This document shows, piece after piece, positions 8,873 to 17,314 of a stretch of 64,000 bases of DNA. Position 1 is the stretch's first letter. Each line of letters begins with the position of its first letter. Below the pieces are notes generated by a model, which saw nothing but the letters and a program-made list of their open reading frames with translations, searched no databases and had not been told where the DNA came from. The stretch comes from Archaeoglobaceae archaeon (lineage in GTDB: Archaea; Halobacteriota; Archaeoglobi; Archaeoglobales; Archaeoglobaceae), in NCBI GenBank assembly GCA_027028145.1, contig JALVJV010000005.1, positions 1 through 64,000 of the forward strand. Reading direction: 5' to 3'. The translations under genes were made by a program, and so were the position numbers.

Positions 8873-9115
8873 ATGCCTTGGTGGGCTCCGGGTTGGGGAT
8901 GGGGAAGAGGCTGGGGCTGGAGATGGTGGTTCTGGGCGACAGGAATGCCGGGATGGATGAGATGGGCATACTTTACGCCATGGGCTTATCCACCGGCACC
9001 GAAGCCGGAAGAGGAACTTGAGTTGCTTGAGGAGATGAAGAAGGAGCTCGAAGCTGAACTTGAGGACATAAAGAAGAGGATCGAAGAGTTGAAGAGGGAA
9101 CTCGGTAAGCAGTAA
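8873..9115 (+). CDS. DUF5320-like protein with C-terminal coiled coil
   Basis: 80 residues from the ATG at 8873, two bases after the preceding stop. The N-terminal half is Trp/Gly-rich ([16 protein letters not shown]), followed by [16 protein letters not shown] and a Glu/Lys-rich heptad helix to the C-terminus (about residues 45-79), the typical DUF5320 layout of an aromatic head plus coiled coil. An in-frame upstream ATG at 8804 lies inside the previous gene and is not favoured. Likely co-translated with its neighbour; function unknown. Confidence 0.8.
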   Translation: MPWWAPGWGWGRGWGWRWWFWATGMPGWMRWAYFTPWAYPPAPKPEEELELLEEMKKELEAELEDIKKRIEELKRELGKQ

Positions 9116-9192
9116 AGATATTATTTTTTAATAAATTTTATTTTACAATATAAATCAAAAATCTTTTAAATGTTTTTAGTTTATCAAATCGT

Positions 9193-9540
9193 ATGAAGGT
9201 GGGGGTTGTTAGGTGTGACCTCGTAGCGGAAAATTGCCCCGGTTCCGGCTGTTTTAAGGCGATGAGGGAGAAGAAGGGAGCATTTGAAGGTGTCGATGAA
9301 GAGATCGTTGTTGTGGGATTCATGACCTGCGGAGGTTGCCCGGGGAAGAAGGTTGCTTTCAAGGTTAAAGCCATGCTCGAAAAGGGAGCGGATACGATAG
9401 CATTATCTTCATGCATAACCAAAGGATATCCGATTGGAAAGGCGTTTCCGTGTCCTTATGCTGAGGAGATAAAGAAGGCTGTTGAAGCAACCGTAAAAAA
9501 GATCAAGCCAGATGCCAAGGTTATCGATTGGACTCATTGA
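9193..9540 (+). CDS. CGGC-domain protein
   Basis: 115-residue cysteine-rich soluble protein with the CGGC domain: N-terminal VGVVRCDLVAENCPGSGC, central MTCGGCPGKK and SSCITKGYP, plus PCPYAEEIKKAV. The family is predicted to bind metal or an Fe-S centre and is common in anaerobes; its biochemical role is not established. Probably leaderless: a CTTTTAAAT box lies about 26 bp before the ATG (GTATGAAGG). Confidence 0.88.
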   Translation: MKVGVVRCDLVAENCPGSGCFKAMREKKGAFEGVDEEIVVVGFMTCGGCPGKKVAFKVKAMLEKGADTIALSSCITKGYPIGKAFPCPYAEEIKKAVEATVKKIKPDAKVIDWTH

Positions 9541-9672
9541 TGGCTGAAAGTTTGCGTTAGTGATTTTACACAGAAGCCTTGTATATTACTACCAACGCTC
9601 CTTTCAATCTACTGTTCAGGGTGGGAAGGAGGTCAGTAACTTTAAATATATATTTGATACTTATGCCATATC

Positions 9673-10041
9673 ATGGGAATATTCGAAAAGCTCTTGGGAA
9701 AGTCAGAAAAGGTTCCCGTCGAAGAGTATGAGGAGTTGGATCTCAGCGAATACGAAGCAGAGATAGAAAGCGAGGGAACTACATACATAAAGGTTGCGGA
9801 GGTTACGGGAATAAACGAGATTCCGGAGATAAGAAGGCAGATATACGAAGGAAACATAGTGATAGCGGATATCGCATACATAAAGCATGACAAGCTAACA
9901 TTTGAGAGGGTTCTGAAGGATCTAAGGCTTTTGGCTGAAGATGTAAACGGAGACATCGTCGGATTGGGTGAGGACTACATCATAATAACACCCACGGGAA
10001 TAAAGGTGGACAGAAACAAGATAAGGGGGGTAAAGAAGTAG
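9673..10041 (+). CDS. sepF: Cell division protein SepF, archaeal type
   Basis: 122 residues. The N-terminal amphipathic membrane-targeting helix is MGIFEKLLG; after an acidic linker a compact SepF (DUF552) domain spans about residues 38-118 (TYIKVAEV...GNIVIADIAY...DIVGLGEDYIIITPTG). In archaea SepF anchors FtsZ to the membrane. A TATA-like TTTAAATATA about 26-30 bp upstream suggests a leaderless transcript. Directly followed by the ZPR1-type zinc protein. Confidence 0.93.
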   Translation: MGIFEKLLGKSEKVPVEEYEELDLSEYEAEIESEGTTYIKVAEVTGINEIPEIRRQIYEGNIVIADIAYIKHDKLTFERVLKDLRLLAEDVNGDIVGLGEDYIIITPTGIKVDRNKIRGVKK

Positions 10042-10042
10042 G

Positions 10043-10636
10043 ATGTTCGCCTGTCCCATCTGCGGAAGGGAACTCAGAATCGTGATGACCACATACGACA
10101 CACCCTTCTTCGGAAAGGTCTTACTGACATCCATATCGTGCGAATGCGGATTCAAGCACGCTGATGCGATAGTCGCTGAAGTGAAAGAGCCTGTCAGATT
10201 CACGATAAAGATAAACAAGGACAACCTGTTCACGAAGGTTATCAGATCGACATCGGGAACGATAAGGATACCGGAGATAGGCATAGACATCGAACCCGGC
10301 CCAGCATCGCAAGCTTTCATAACGAATTTAGAGGGAATTCTCGCGAGAGTCGAAGACATAGTCCAGATGGCTAAGAGGTGGAATGCCGACGACGAAGAGA
10401 AGGTTAAGATCTGCGATAGGATTCTGAAGAGGATCAGAGACACGATAGAAGGTAGAGACGAGTTAACGCTCATCCTCGAAGATCCGCTCGGAAACAGTCT
10501 CATCCTTTCGGATGAAGCCTTCAGAGAAAGGCTAAAGGATGAGGAGGCATCGAAGCTTAAGACCGGAATGACGATCATGGATATAACGGGCTTGAGCGAG
10601 AGCGAACTGATGAAGCTTGAGGAAGAGAAATCATGA
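10043..10636 (+). CDS. ZPR1-type zinc-finger domain protein
   Basis: 197 residues; single ZPR1 domain as in archaeal homologs. The zinc knuckle is C-x2-C...C-x-C (FACPICGREL at residue 3 and SISCECGFKHADA near 33), followed by the conserved beta-rich segment (PVRFTIKI, IEPGPASQAFITNLEGIL). In eukaryotes ZPR1 is a folding factor for elongation factor 1A; an equivalent role here is inference. It starts one base after sepF and overlaps the mqnC start by 4 bp, so translation of the three genes is probably coupled. Confidence 0.9.
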   Translation: MFACPICGRELRIVMTTYDTPFFGKVLLTSISCECGFKHADAIVAEVKEPVRFTIKINKDNLFTKVIRSTSGTIRIPEIGIDIEPGPASQAFITNLEGILARVEDIVQMAKRWNADDEEKVKICDRILKRIRDTIEGRDELTLILEDPLGNSLILSDEAFRERLKDEEASKLKTGMTIMDITGLSESELMKLEEEKS

Positions 10637-11709
10637 AGGATACGATCGATTTTTACGTTAGCAAAAATTTAAAGAATTGCGACCTCAGTTTTGATGAAGC
10701 TTTAAGGTTATTCGAACTTCCACTGCCCGTTTTGGGAAAGATAGCCGATGAGATTAGGAGAAGAAAGTGTGGAGATCTGGTTACGTTCGTAATAGATCGG
10801 AACATAAATTACACGAACATCTGCATATCAAAGTGCAAGTTCTGCGCTTTTTACGCTAAAAAGGAAGAAGATGGATACGTTCTGAGCAAGGACGAGATAC
10901 TGAAGAAGGTTGAGGAAGCAGTCAAGCTGGGAGCGACCCAGATTCTGATGCAGGGAGGAATGAATCCAGATTTGGAAATAGAGTGGTTTGAAGACATTTT
11001 TAGATCTATAAAGGAAAGGTTTCCGAATGTTGCCGTTCACAGCTTATCCGCTCCAGAGATTAAGTTTTTGGCTAAGAAAGAGGGGATGGGTGTTAGAGAA
11101 GTCTTGGAAAGGTTGAGAAATGCAGGATTGGATTCGTTGCCGGGAGGAGGAGCGGAAATTTTGAGTGATAGAGTCAGGAAGATAATAAGTCCGAACAAGA
11201 TAAATTCCAAGGAATGGCTTGAGGTTATGGAGATAGCTCACAGCATCGGAATGAAAACGACCGCAACTATGATGTTCGGGCATGTGGAAACGAACGAGGA
11301 CATAATCGAGCACCTCTTCAAGATAAGGGATCTCCAAGCCAAAACCGGCGGATTCACGGCATTCATACCTTGGACGTTCCAGCCGAACAGAACGGAATTA
11401 TACGAGCAAGTTAAAGAGCCTGCTCCTCCGACGAGGTATCTACAAGTGTTGGCGATTTCGAGGATAGTCCTCCACAACATCAGAAACATACAGGTATCTT
11501 GGCTAACACAAGGCTTCGAAGTAGCGACCCTCGGACTCACCTTCGGAGCTAACGATTTCGGCGGTGTCATGCTTGAGGAGAACGTCGTCAGGGCAACCGG
11601 CAAGCCATTTAGACCGGCAAGAGTGGAAGAGATAGTTAAAGCCGTTAAATCGATCGGCAGACCTGTCGCTTTAAGGGATACGTATTACAGAATTCTGAGA
11701 TACTTTTAG
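10633..11709 (+). CDS. mqnC: Dehypoxanthine futalosine cyclase (radical SAM)
   Basis: Radical SAM enzyme of the futalosine route to menaquinone, the electron carrier that feeds the DsrMKJOP complex. 358 residues. SAM cluster motif C-x3-C-x2-C is in NICISKCKFCAFY near residue 60; other family motifs are GGMNPDLEIEW, PGGGAEIL, MFGHVET, FIPWTFQPN and FGANDFGGVMLEENVV. The related F420 enzyme CofH shares the fold, but the PGGGAEIL and FGANDFGG wording fits MqnC better. Start ATGA overlaps the stop of the ZPR1 gene. Confidence 0.88.
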   Translation: MKDTIDFYVSKNLKNCDLSFDEALRLFELPLPVLGKIADEIRRRKCGDLVTFVIDRNINYTNICISKCKFCAFYAKKEEDGYVLSKDEILKKVEEAVKLGATQILMQGGMNPDLEIEWFEDIFRSIKERFPNVAVHSLSAPEIKFLAKKEGMGVREVLERLRNAGLDSLPGGGAEILSDRVRKIISPNKINSKEWLEVMEIAHSIGMKTTATMMFGHVETNEDIIEHLFKIRDLQAKTGGFTAFIPWTFQPNRTELYEQVKEPAPPTRYLQVLAISRIVLHNIRNIQVSWLTQGFEVATLGLTFGANDFGGVMLEENVVRATGKPFRPARVEEIVKAVKSIGRPVALRDTYYRILRYF

Positions 11710-11930
11710 CTCTTCGAAAGTCTGTAAGCCTTGTAAATTACACCCCAGCCGATCGCTATCGTTCCGATACCCAAACAGATCATCTGCAAACCTCTTTGCT
11801 TATCCACGAGCCCCATGAATATTCCAACAGTTACGAGCACGTAACCTACGAACTTCATTCCGGAGCCGATAAAAAATAGTTTTATAACTCTGCGCGTTGT
11901 TGGATCAACTCTTCTCCATCGGAGATACAT
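11706..11930 (-). CDS. Small two-span membrane protein
   Basis: 74 residues with two hydrophobic segments (about 25-42 and 49-68) and a basic N-terminus. Starts inside the last 26 bp of the carboxylase gene on the same strand, and its 3' end meets mqnC tail to tail. No family recognised; may be a conserved Archaeoglobales membrane protein. Confidence 0.6.
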   Translation of the reverse strand: MYLRWRRVDPTTRRVIKLFFIGSGMKFVGYVLVTVGIFMGLVDKQRGLQMICLGIGTIAIGWGVIYKAYRLSKS

Positions 11931-13350
11931 TCACCTCGAAAACCTCGCCTTCTATCTCAACCTTAAACCTTCCTTCTATCTTCCCTCCCGGCACCGGGAA
12001 CGGTTCTTCTTCGATCTCTCCCTTGAGGAACTTCAAGCCGGTCTGCGGGAACAGGGCGTAGATCAGCACATCCTCATCGCTCGGATTTTCGAATCCCATC
12101 TCTATCAACTCCTGCCTCCTCTTCTCGAATTCCGGCTCGAGTAGATCCGCCGGCCTGCAATCTATCGGCTTCTCATCTCCTAATATCTTCTTCCTTATCT
12201 CCTCCTTTATCGGAGCCGGAGTTCTGCCATACATGCCCTTAACCAAATCCCTCGTTTCCTTCGTAACGACCTTATACCTTTCTCCCATCAAAACGTTCAA
12301 AACAGCCTGAACTCCAACTATCTGGCTCGTCGGAGTGACTAATGGCACGTAGCCCAAATCTTCCCTAACTTTAGGAACCTCCTTGAGAACTTCAGGAAGC
12401 TTGTCCAAGGCGTTGTATTCCTTAAGCTGGGCGATCAGGTTTGAAAACATACCGCCGGGGATTTGATAAACGAGAACGTTCGTATCCGGGATGGTAGATC
12501 TCCAGTCCAGATAGCCGGAATACTTCTCCCTTATCTTCATGAAGTATTCTCTGACTTCCAACAGCACATCCAAATCGACTCCGGTATCGTATCCAAGCTC
12601 GTTCAAAGCGTAAACCATGCTCTCGGTTGGCGGATGGGATGTTCCTCCACTTAGCGGTGACATGGCGGTATCTATCATCTTCGCTCCGGCTTCAACAGCC
12701 TTAAGTAAAGCCATAGAAGCCATTCCGCTTGTGTAGTGTGAATGAACATCTATGGGCAATCCGACTTCCTTCTTCAAAGCTTTAACAAGTCGATAAGCCA
12801 TCTTCGGGGAAAGCAATCCAGCCATATCTTTTATACACAACGAATCGACTTCAAGATAAGCAAGCTCGTTCGCTATTTCGATATACTTCTCTATAGTATG
12901 AACCGGGCTTATGGTGTAACATATCGTTCCCTGCACGTGAGCACCAAGCTTCTTCGCAACCTTGATCGAGGTTACGAGGTTTCTGACATCGTTCAGCGCA
13001 TCGAAAATTCTGAAAACATCCAGTCCATACTCCACAGTCTTCTGAACGAACTTCTCGACTATATCATCCGGATAATGCCTGTAACCTACCAAGTTCTGCC
13101 CCCTCAACAGCATCGAAATGAGAGCGTTCTTTATCCTCTTTCTTATCTCCCTAAGCCTCTCCCAAGGATTCTCGTTAAGAAAACGATGGCAAGCGTCGAA
13201 AGTTGCTCCACCCCAAACCTCAAAGCAGTATATGCCGGCAGAATCGAAGGTTTCGAGTATCGGCAACATGTCTCTCGTTCTCATTCTCGTAGCCAGCAAG
13301 GACTGATGAGCGTCTCTAAGCGTTAGATCGACTATCCTCACCTTTGCCAT
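11905..13350 (-). CDS. pycB: Pyruvate carboxylase subunit B / oxaloacetate decarboxylase alpha-type carboxyltransferase
   Basis: Carboxyltransferase that moves CO2 between carboxybiotin and pyruvate/oxaloacetate. 481 residues; HMG-CoA lyase-like TIM barrel with metal/substrate motif LRDAHQSLLATR at residues 11-22, CIKDMAGLL near 170 and HSHYTSG near 200, followed by the conserved carboxylase C-domain. The C-terminus stops at the EGEVFEV beta segment: the usual biotinyl domain with its EAMKM lysine motif is absent, so a separate carrier protein is needed. Likely leaderless, with a TATA element (CTATAAAA) about 26 bp before the ATG. Confidence 0.92.
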   Translation of the reverse strand: MAKVRIVDLTLRDAHQSLLATRMRTRDMLPILETFDSAGIYCFEVWGGATFDACHRFLNENPWERLREIRKRIKNALISMLLRGQNLVGYRHYPDDIVEKFVQKTVEYGLDVFRIFDALNDVRNLVTSIKVAKKLGAHVQGTICYTISPVHTIEKYIEIANELAYLEVDSLCIKDMAGLLSPKMAYRLVKALKKEVGLPIDVHSHYTSGMASMALLKAVEAGAKMIDTAMSPLSGGTSHPPTESMVYALNELGYDTGVDLDVLLEVREYFMKIREKYSGYLDWRSTIPDTNVLVYQIPGGMFSNLIAQLKEYNALDKLPEVLKEVPKVREDLGYVPLVTPTSQIVGVQAVLNVLMGERYKVVTKETRDLVKGMYGRTPAPIKEEIRKKILGDEKPIDCRPADLLEPEFEKRRQELIEMGFENPSDEDVLIYALFPQTGLKFLKGEIEEEPFPVPGGKIEGRFKVEIEGEVFEVNVSPMEKS

Positions 13351-13458
13351 CGCAGAACATAGTCAAAATCAATTTTTATAGGTTTCGCTAACGCAAGCTC
13401 ACAGTTCAAAGCTGAACGAGCGGGGGAAATTTTATATAACCTACCGAACACGTGTTCG
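13351..13458. promoter_or_regulatory. Divergent promoter, pycB / symporter operon
   Basis: Minus-strand TATA (CTATAAAAATT, about 13372-13380) serves pycB; plus-strand TATA (TTTTATATAA, about 13432-13440) serves the 48-residue ORF and the symporter. Between them is an inverted repeat GTTCA-AAGC-TGAAC (13404-13417), a possible shared operator. Both transcripts appear leaderless from the spacing. Confidence 0.5.
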
Positions 13459-13605
13459 ATGATGAGAAAGGTAGTTGAGGTGGCATTCGTATTGGCTATG
13501 CTTATCCCATTCGCAATCAGATTCGAGTGGACATACCACTACTGGATCGCAGTTACAGCGACTTATCTGGCATATATAACGGCAAGGAGGTGGGAGTATG
13601 AATGA
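13459..13605 (+). CDS. Small membrane companion of a sodium:solute symporter (DUF3311-like)
   Basis: 48 residues from ATG at 13459 (or 13462). One hydrophobic segment (VVEVAFVLAMLIPFAIRFE) and a second weaker one (YWIAVTATYLAYI), ending RRWEYE. Its stop TGA lies inside the start of the symporter gene (overlap 13598-13605), the arrangement seen for small DUF3311-like subunits placed directly before SSS-family symporters. The TATA box at 13432-13440 is at the right distance for a leaderless mRNA beginning here. Confidence 0.7.
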   Translation: MMRKVVEVAFVLAMLIPFAIRFEWTYHYWIAVTATYLAYITARRWEYE

Positions 13606-14938
13606 TTTCATGGCACTGGTATTCTTCTACGCGATCTTGGGAACTGCAATAGCTCTCTACGCAAGGAAAGGCACGAAAACGCAGGAGGATTTCTTCGTAG
13701 GAGGCAGAAACATAGGAGGTTTAATCTCAGCCTTAACCTACGCCGCAACGACATACTCCGCTTTCATGATGGTCGGATTGGTCGGATTGAGCTACATGAC
13801 GGGAGTCGGAGCTACTGGATTTGAATTGATGTATCTGGTCGGAACGCTCTTTTTACTGTCATACTACGCTCCAAAAGTTTGGAGGCTCGGAAGAGAAAAG
13901 GGCATAGTATCTCCGGCTGAAATATTCGCCTACAGATACGGAACGCTCACGGCTAAGGTGGCTACAGTTCTCGCTCTAATCGCCCTCATCCCTTACACAT
14001 CCATCCAGATGATCGGGGTTGCATTAATACTTCAAAAGAATGCAGGAATAAGCTTTGCAAGCGGTGTGGCGATAGCTTCTATTTTGATCGCCCTCTGGGC
14101 TTTCTTAGGCGGGCTAAGGGGTGTAGCTTGGACGGATGCAATTCAGGGACTGTTCATGCTCGCAGTTGCAATATTAGCCGTTTTTTGGACTTACAATTAC
14201 ATCGGCGGTTTTGGAATTCCGAAGGATCTCGCAGTAGTCCCGAACGAGTTCTGGACTCCGCTCAAGTTTGCTACGCTGACCATCCCGTGGTTCTTCTTCG
14301 CGTTAACCAATCCTCAGGTTTTCCAAAGGTTGTTCATTCCAAAGGACGAGAAGGCTTTGAAGAGAATGGTAGTATTGTTCGGTCTGTTCGGACTCATCTA
14401 TACGGTGCTCGTGACTTTTCTCGGACTTGATCTCAGATTCGGAACCGAAATCGGTAAGTTTCCGGCAGTTGCGGACAGAGACGAAGTTACGCCGACTCTG
14501 CTCAGCATGATGCCCTACTGGATCGCTCTACCGTTGGCTTTGAGCATAATAGCGGCAGCCGTCACCACAGCGAACTCGATAATTCTGACCCTCTCTTCGA
14601 TGGTTTTAAGGGACGTGATCGGAGAGAAGACGAGGATCGTCGGAGGAAAGATAGTAGTAGTCGTTTTAACCATCGTAGTCGCGCTCTTCGCTTTAAAGAG
14701 GATCAGCTACATCGTTGAGCTTGCAGTTCTGTCGTCAACGATCCTGCTTTGCCAGCTACCACTGATCTTAGGAGTCTTTCACTGGAAACGGGGCAAGGAG
14801 AGAACGGGATTGGCTACGCTGATGTGCGGATTCATAACCGCCATCGTTCTATCTGCGATAAAACATCCGATGGTTTCGATCGCGACTTTCTGCGTATCGT
14901 TTGCAGTGTTCTTGGCTGTAAGCCTAATCGATAGGTAG
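13598..14938 (+). CDS. Sodium:solute symporter (SSS family)
   Basis: 446-residue polytopic transporter of about 12-13 membrane segments. Family features: KTQEDFFVGGRNIGG near residue 28, the conserved A-x-x-Y-SAF region near 50, GGLRGVAWTDAIQG near 170, and ALTNPQVFQRLFIPKDEKAL near 240. Substrate (organic acid, pantothenate or other) cannot be told. Preceded by GGAGGTGGGAGT and overlapping the 48-residue companion gene; 3' end overlaps the convergent lipoprotein gene by 15 bp. Confidence 0.9.
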   Translation: MNDFMALVFFYAILGTAIALYARKGTKTQEDFFVGGRNIGGLISALTYAATTYSAFMMVGLVGLSYMTGVGATGFELMYLVGTLFLLSYYAPKVWRLGREKGIVSPAEIFAYRYGTLTAKVATVLALIALIPYTSIQMIGVALILQKNAGISFASGVAIASILIALWAFLGGLRGVAWTDAIQGLFMLAVAILAVFWTYNYIGGFGIPKDLAVVPNEFWTPLKFATLTIPWFFFALTNPQVFQRLFIPKDEKALKRMVVLFGLFGLIYTVLVTFLGLDLRFGTEIGKFPAVADRDEVTPTLLSMMPYWIALPLALSIIAAAVTTANSIILTLSSMVLRDVIGEKTRIVGGKIVVVVLTIVVALFALKRISYIVELAVLSSTILLCQLPLILGVFHWKRGKERTGLATLMCGFITAIVLSAIKHPMVSIATFCVSFAVFLAVSLIDR

Positions 14939-15943
14939 AGGAACGATACCGGCATCTCTGCATGCCTTTATATCCACGAGACAACCGTTCCAAGGATCGT
15001 CGTCCGTCAAATTCTTCCAATTTTCTTTCAATTCGAGTAAACCTTCGTTGAGCGCCGCACTGAAACTTGAATTTATCATGGTCGTTTCGAGAGCATACAT
15101 AAGCCCATCTTTCGGATCGATCCAAGCTACGAACGCATGTTTTGGGAGTAAAACGATGTATGGCTTAAAGCCGAGAGCTTCAATTGCCGATGCGAACAGA
15201 ACCGATCCGTCGACGCAGTTTATGGCTCTAAGCCTTAGAGATCCGGACGGCAATCTTACGCGCTGAACGAGATCCTTCCCGTATGTAAACGGCGTATTTA
15301 CGTAGCTGATGTTGTATTCGAACTTCAGAGCGTTGAATACGGCTTCAACCTGCGGAACGCTTTTCCCTTCGGCTCCCTTCAGCTCGTGATTCGGAGCGAA
15401 TTTCCTCGCTTTCGCTAAGAGCTCTTGAACGTATCTATCGTTTGGATTTACGAAGACAGCTATGTAGTCCTGCATATTTATTCTCTTTCCATTCTTCAGC
15501 TTCAAAGCCCAGACCATAACGTCTAAAGGATAAACGTCCACCATTACCGTCTGCTCGCACCAAGTTTTCCATTCGTTCCCAGTTCTATACTCAACCTTGT
15601 AGTGAAGGCAGATCTCAGTTTCCGACTTGATTTCCTTGATTTTATCCAGAATAAGGGGAATGGTCTGATTGACAACCACCGTTTCACCCGGTTGGATTAC
15701 AAGCGTTGAAACCGCTGGATTGCTAATTCCGACGTATTCGGAAACGATTCTAACAGTAACCGGCTCGTTTGTCGGATTTGTAATTTTAAAGGTTACGTCC
15801 GGTATCTTCTGCTCCCAAAACGCATTGTAGAATGCTAAGGGGTAGGGATCGTAATACGACGTTCGAACTATCAGCTTAACGTTTTCGGAGCAACCAAGCG
15901 TAACAACTGCGAGCAGTATAATCGGTATGAAACACTTTTTCAT
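14924..15943 (-). CDS. Secreted lipoprotein with transglutaminase-like domain
   Basis: 339 residues. A signal peptide with lipobox (IILLAVVTLGC, Cys18) predicts lipid anchoring on the outer face of the membrane. Residues about 30-150 look like a beta-sandwich (CARDB/Ig-like). The C-terminal half carries a transglutaminase/cysteine-protease-like core: RAINCVDGSVLFASAIEALG (Cys), LPKHAFVAW (His) and a following Asp. Enzymatic activity or peptide binding is inference. Convergent with the symporter. Confidence 0.75.
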   Translation of the reverse strand: MKKCFIPIILLAVVTLGCSENVKLIVRTSYYDPYPLAFYNAFWEQKIPDVTFKITNPTNEPVTVRIVSEYVGISNPAVSTLVIQPGETVVVNQTIPLILDKIKEIKSETEICLHYKVEYRTGNEWKTWCEQTVMVDVYPLDVMVWALKLKNGKRINMQDYIAVFVNPNDRYVQELLAKARKFAPNHELKGAEGKSVPQVEAVFNALKFEYNISYVNTPFTYGKDLVQRVRLPSGSLRLRAINCVDGSVLFASAIEALGFKPYIVLLPKHAFVAWIDPKDGLMYALETTMINSSFSAALNEGLLELKENWKNLTDDDPWNGCLVDIKACRDAGIVPLPID

Positions 15944-16034
15944 AGGCTACCGATTCGAATCCTTGCTTATATCTTTATCTAAGCTTATGACACGACCGAA
16001 ATCTTTATAATCTCTTCGATAAATCCTCTTTCAA

Positions 16035-16108
16035 GGGCCGGTAGCTCAGCCTGGTAGAGCGTCGCCTTGGCATGGCGAAGGCCTGGGGTTCAAATCCCCA
16101 CCGGTCCA
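16035..16108 (+). tRNA. tRNA-Ala (anticodon GGC)
   Basis: Full cloverleaf of 74 nt without encoded CCA: acceptor GGGCCGG/CCGGTCC with the G3:U70 wobble pair that marks alanine tRNAs, D arm GCTC/GAGC, anticodon stem TCGCC/GGCGA with loop TTGGCAT (anticodon GGC), T arm TGGGG/CCCCA with TTCAAAT, discriminator A. A TATA-like CTTTATAATC lies about 26-30 bp upstream. Confidence 0.97.
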
Positions 16109-16145
16109 TTTTTAAATCTGTTTTGGATTGGGTTATTCAAAAAAT

Positions 16146-16203
16146 GCCACTCAGAAGTGGTAAAGTTCATCACCGTTCAGCGGCTCGCTTTCATCATCGT
16201 GGC
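16146..16203 (-). ncRNA. C/D box sRNA (2'-O-methylation guide) 1
   Basis: On the minus strand: terminal stem GCCAC/GTGGC, C box ATGATGA (16191-16197), D' box CTGA (16177-16180), 3-nt spacer, C' box GTGATGA (16167-16173), D box CTGA (16151-16154). Guides: 10 nt before D' (16181-16190) and 12 nt before D (16155-16166). The layout is the standard archaeal double-guide C/D RNA; targets, probably rRNA or tRNA, not determined. Confidence 0.88.
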
Positions 16204-16234
16204 TGAAGATATTAGCACGGATGTCTAAAAAACT

Positions 16235-16294
16235 GTGGCGATGATGAGGGGCCAACGCGCTGAGAGGTGATGAAATGTTCCGCCTCTGAGCCTC
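16235..16294 (+). ncRNA. C/D box sRNA (2'-O-methylation guide) 2
   Basis: Plus strand: C box ATGATGA (16241-16247), 12-nt guide (16248-16259), D' CTGA (16260-16263), 3-nt spacer, C' GTGATGA (16267-16273), 12-nt guide (16274-16285), D CTGA (16286-16289); short terminal stem GGC/GCC. Ideal archaeal spacing. Divergent from guide RNA 1, with only 31 bp between the two 5' ends. Confidence 0.92.
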
Positions 16295-16445
16295 AACGGG
16301 GAACCAACCACCGATGTAATGCGTTGGTAACAAGCGAGCATGCGAGTCTACAAATGTGCCTTGTAATCTGTTCTAATTTTAGGAAGAATTGCCCGATCGT
16401 ATAATCAGCGTAAGTGTAATCTTACCAGATAAACAATTCGGCGCA
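16295..16445. other. Intergenic region before methionine aminopeptidase
   Basis: No convincing gene. It contains a short hairpin-forming segment (ACCAAC...GTTGGT near 16310-16334) and ACAAG...CTTGT near 16332-16368, which might be part of an RNA tail or a separate small RNA but lacks C/D boxes or a clear H/ACA fold. An A+T-rich TATAAT lies at about 16399-16404. Confidence 0.3.
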
Positions 16446-17303
16446 ATGATCGAGAAGTATATAGAAGCCGGAAAAATCCTAAGACAGGTTAAGGAAGAGG
16501 CGGTTAAGCTGATAAAGCCCGGAGTTAAGCTTTTGGAGGTTGCGGAGTTCGTTGAAAATAGGATCAAAGAATTAGGTGCGGAGCCGGCTTTTCCGTGCAA
16601 CATCTCGATAAACAGCGATGCCGCCCATTTTACGCCGAAGGCTAACGATGAAAGGGAATTTAAGGAAGGAGATGTTGTCAAGCTCGACATAGGAGCGCAC
16701 GTGGATGGCTACATAGCGGATACAGCAGTAACGGTTGATTTGGGAGACAACGAAGATCTCGTAAAGGCCGCTGAGGAAGCTTTGAAGAACGCTATAGATG
16801 TTATACACGCCGGGGTGAATACGGCCGAAGTTAGCGAAGCTATATTCAATACGATCACAGAATTCGGATTCAAGCCTGTTATAAATCTAACCGGGCACGG
16901 TTTGGATCGCTACATAGCCCATGCACCTCCAACGATATACAACGTCAAAATCGATAAAGGAGTTGAGCTTAAGGAGGGGATGGTGATAGCAATCGAACCC
17001 TTCGTCACGAACGGAGTCGGAAAGGTTGCGGAAAGGAGTGAGTGCGAGATATTCTCGTTGATAGCCGTTAAATCGGTTAGGATGAAGCAGGCGAGACAGC
17101 TTATGGATGAAATTCTGAGGAAATATAAAACGTTGCCTTTCGCAAAGAGGTGGCTGAAAGCTTCCGACATAATTTTGGCGAAGCTCGTTAGAGAAGGAGT
17201 TCTCAGAGCTTATCCCGTGCTTGCTGAGGTTGGAAAGGGTTTGGTAAGCCAAGCTGAGCATACGGTTATAGTTGAAGAAGATGGAGCGAGAGTTATCACG
17301 TAG
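16446..17303 (+). CDS. map: Methionine aminopeptidase, type II
   Basis: Removes N-terminal Met from new proteins; di-metal enzyme. 285 residues from ATG 16446 ([12 protein letters not shown]); a TTG 57 bp upstream extends the frame but family members begin at this position. Metal ligands visible: [18 protein letters not shown] (two Asp), [15 protein letters not shown] (His), EPFVTNG (Glu), SQAEHTVIV (Glu). The roughly 60-residue type II insert between the ligands is present ([10 protein letters not shown]... region). Followed closely by cofD. Confidence 0.95.
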   Translation: MIEKYIEAGKILRQVKEEAVKLIKPGVKLLEVAEFVENRIKELGAEPAFPCNISINSDAAHFTPKANDEREFKEGDVVKLDIGAHVDGYIADTAVTVDLGDNEDLVKAAEEALKNAIDVIHAGVNTAEVSEAIFNTITEFGFKPVINLTGHGLDRYIAHAPPTIYNVKIDKGVELKEGMVIAIEPFVTNGVGKVAERSECEIFSLIAVKSVRMKQARQLMDEILRKYKTLPFAKRWLKASDIILAKLVREGVLRAYPVLAEVGKGLVSQAEHTVIVEEDGARVIT

Positions 17304-17314
17304 GGTTGAAAAAT

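Noticed and set aside
11706-11930. Small membrane protein as the broken biotin domain of PycB
   Set aside because: Its sequence is hydrophobic with no biotinyl motif in any frame; a frameshift is unlikely.
16303-16370. Hairpins after sRNA 2 as an H/ACA RNA
   Set aside because: The stem followed by ACA encloses only about 14 nt, too short for a guide pocket.
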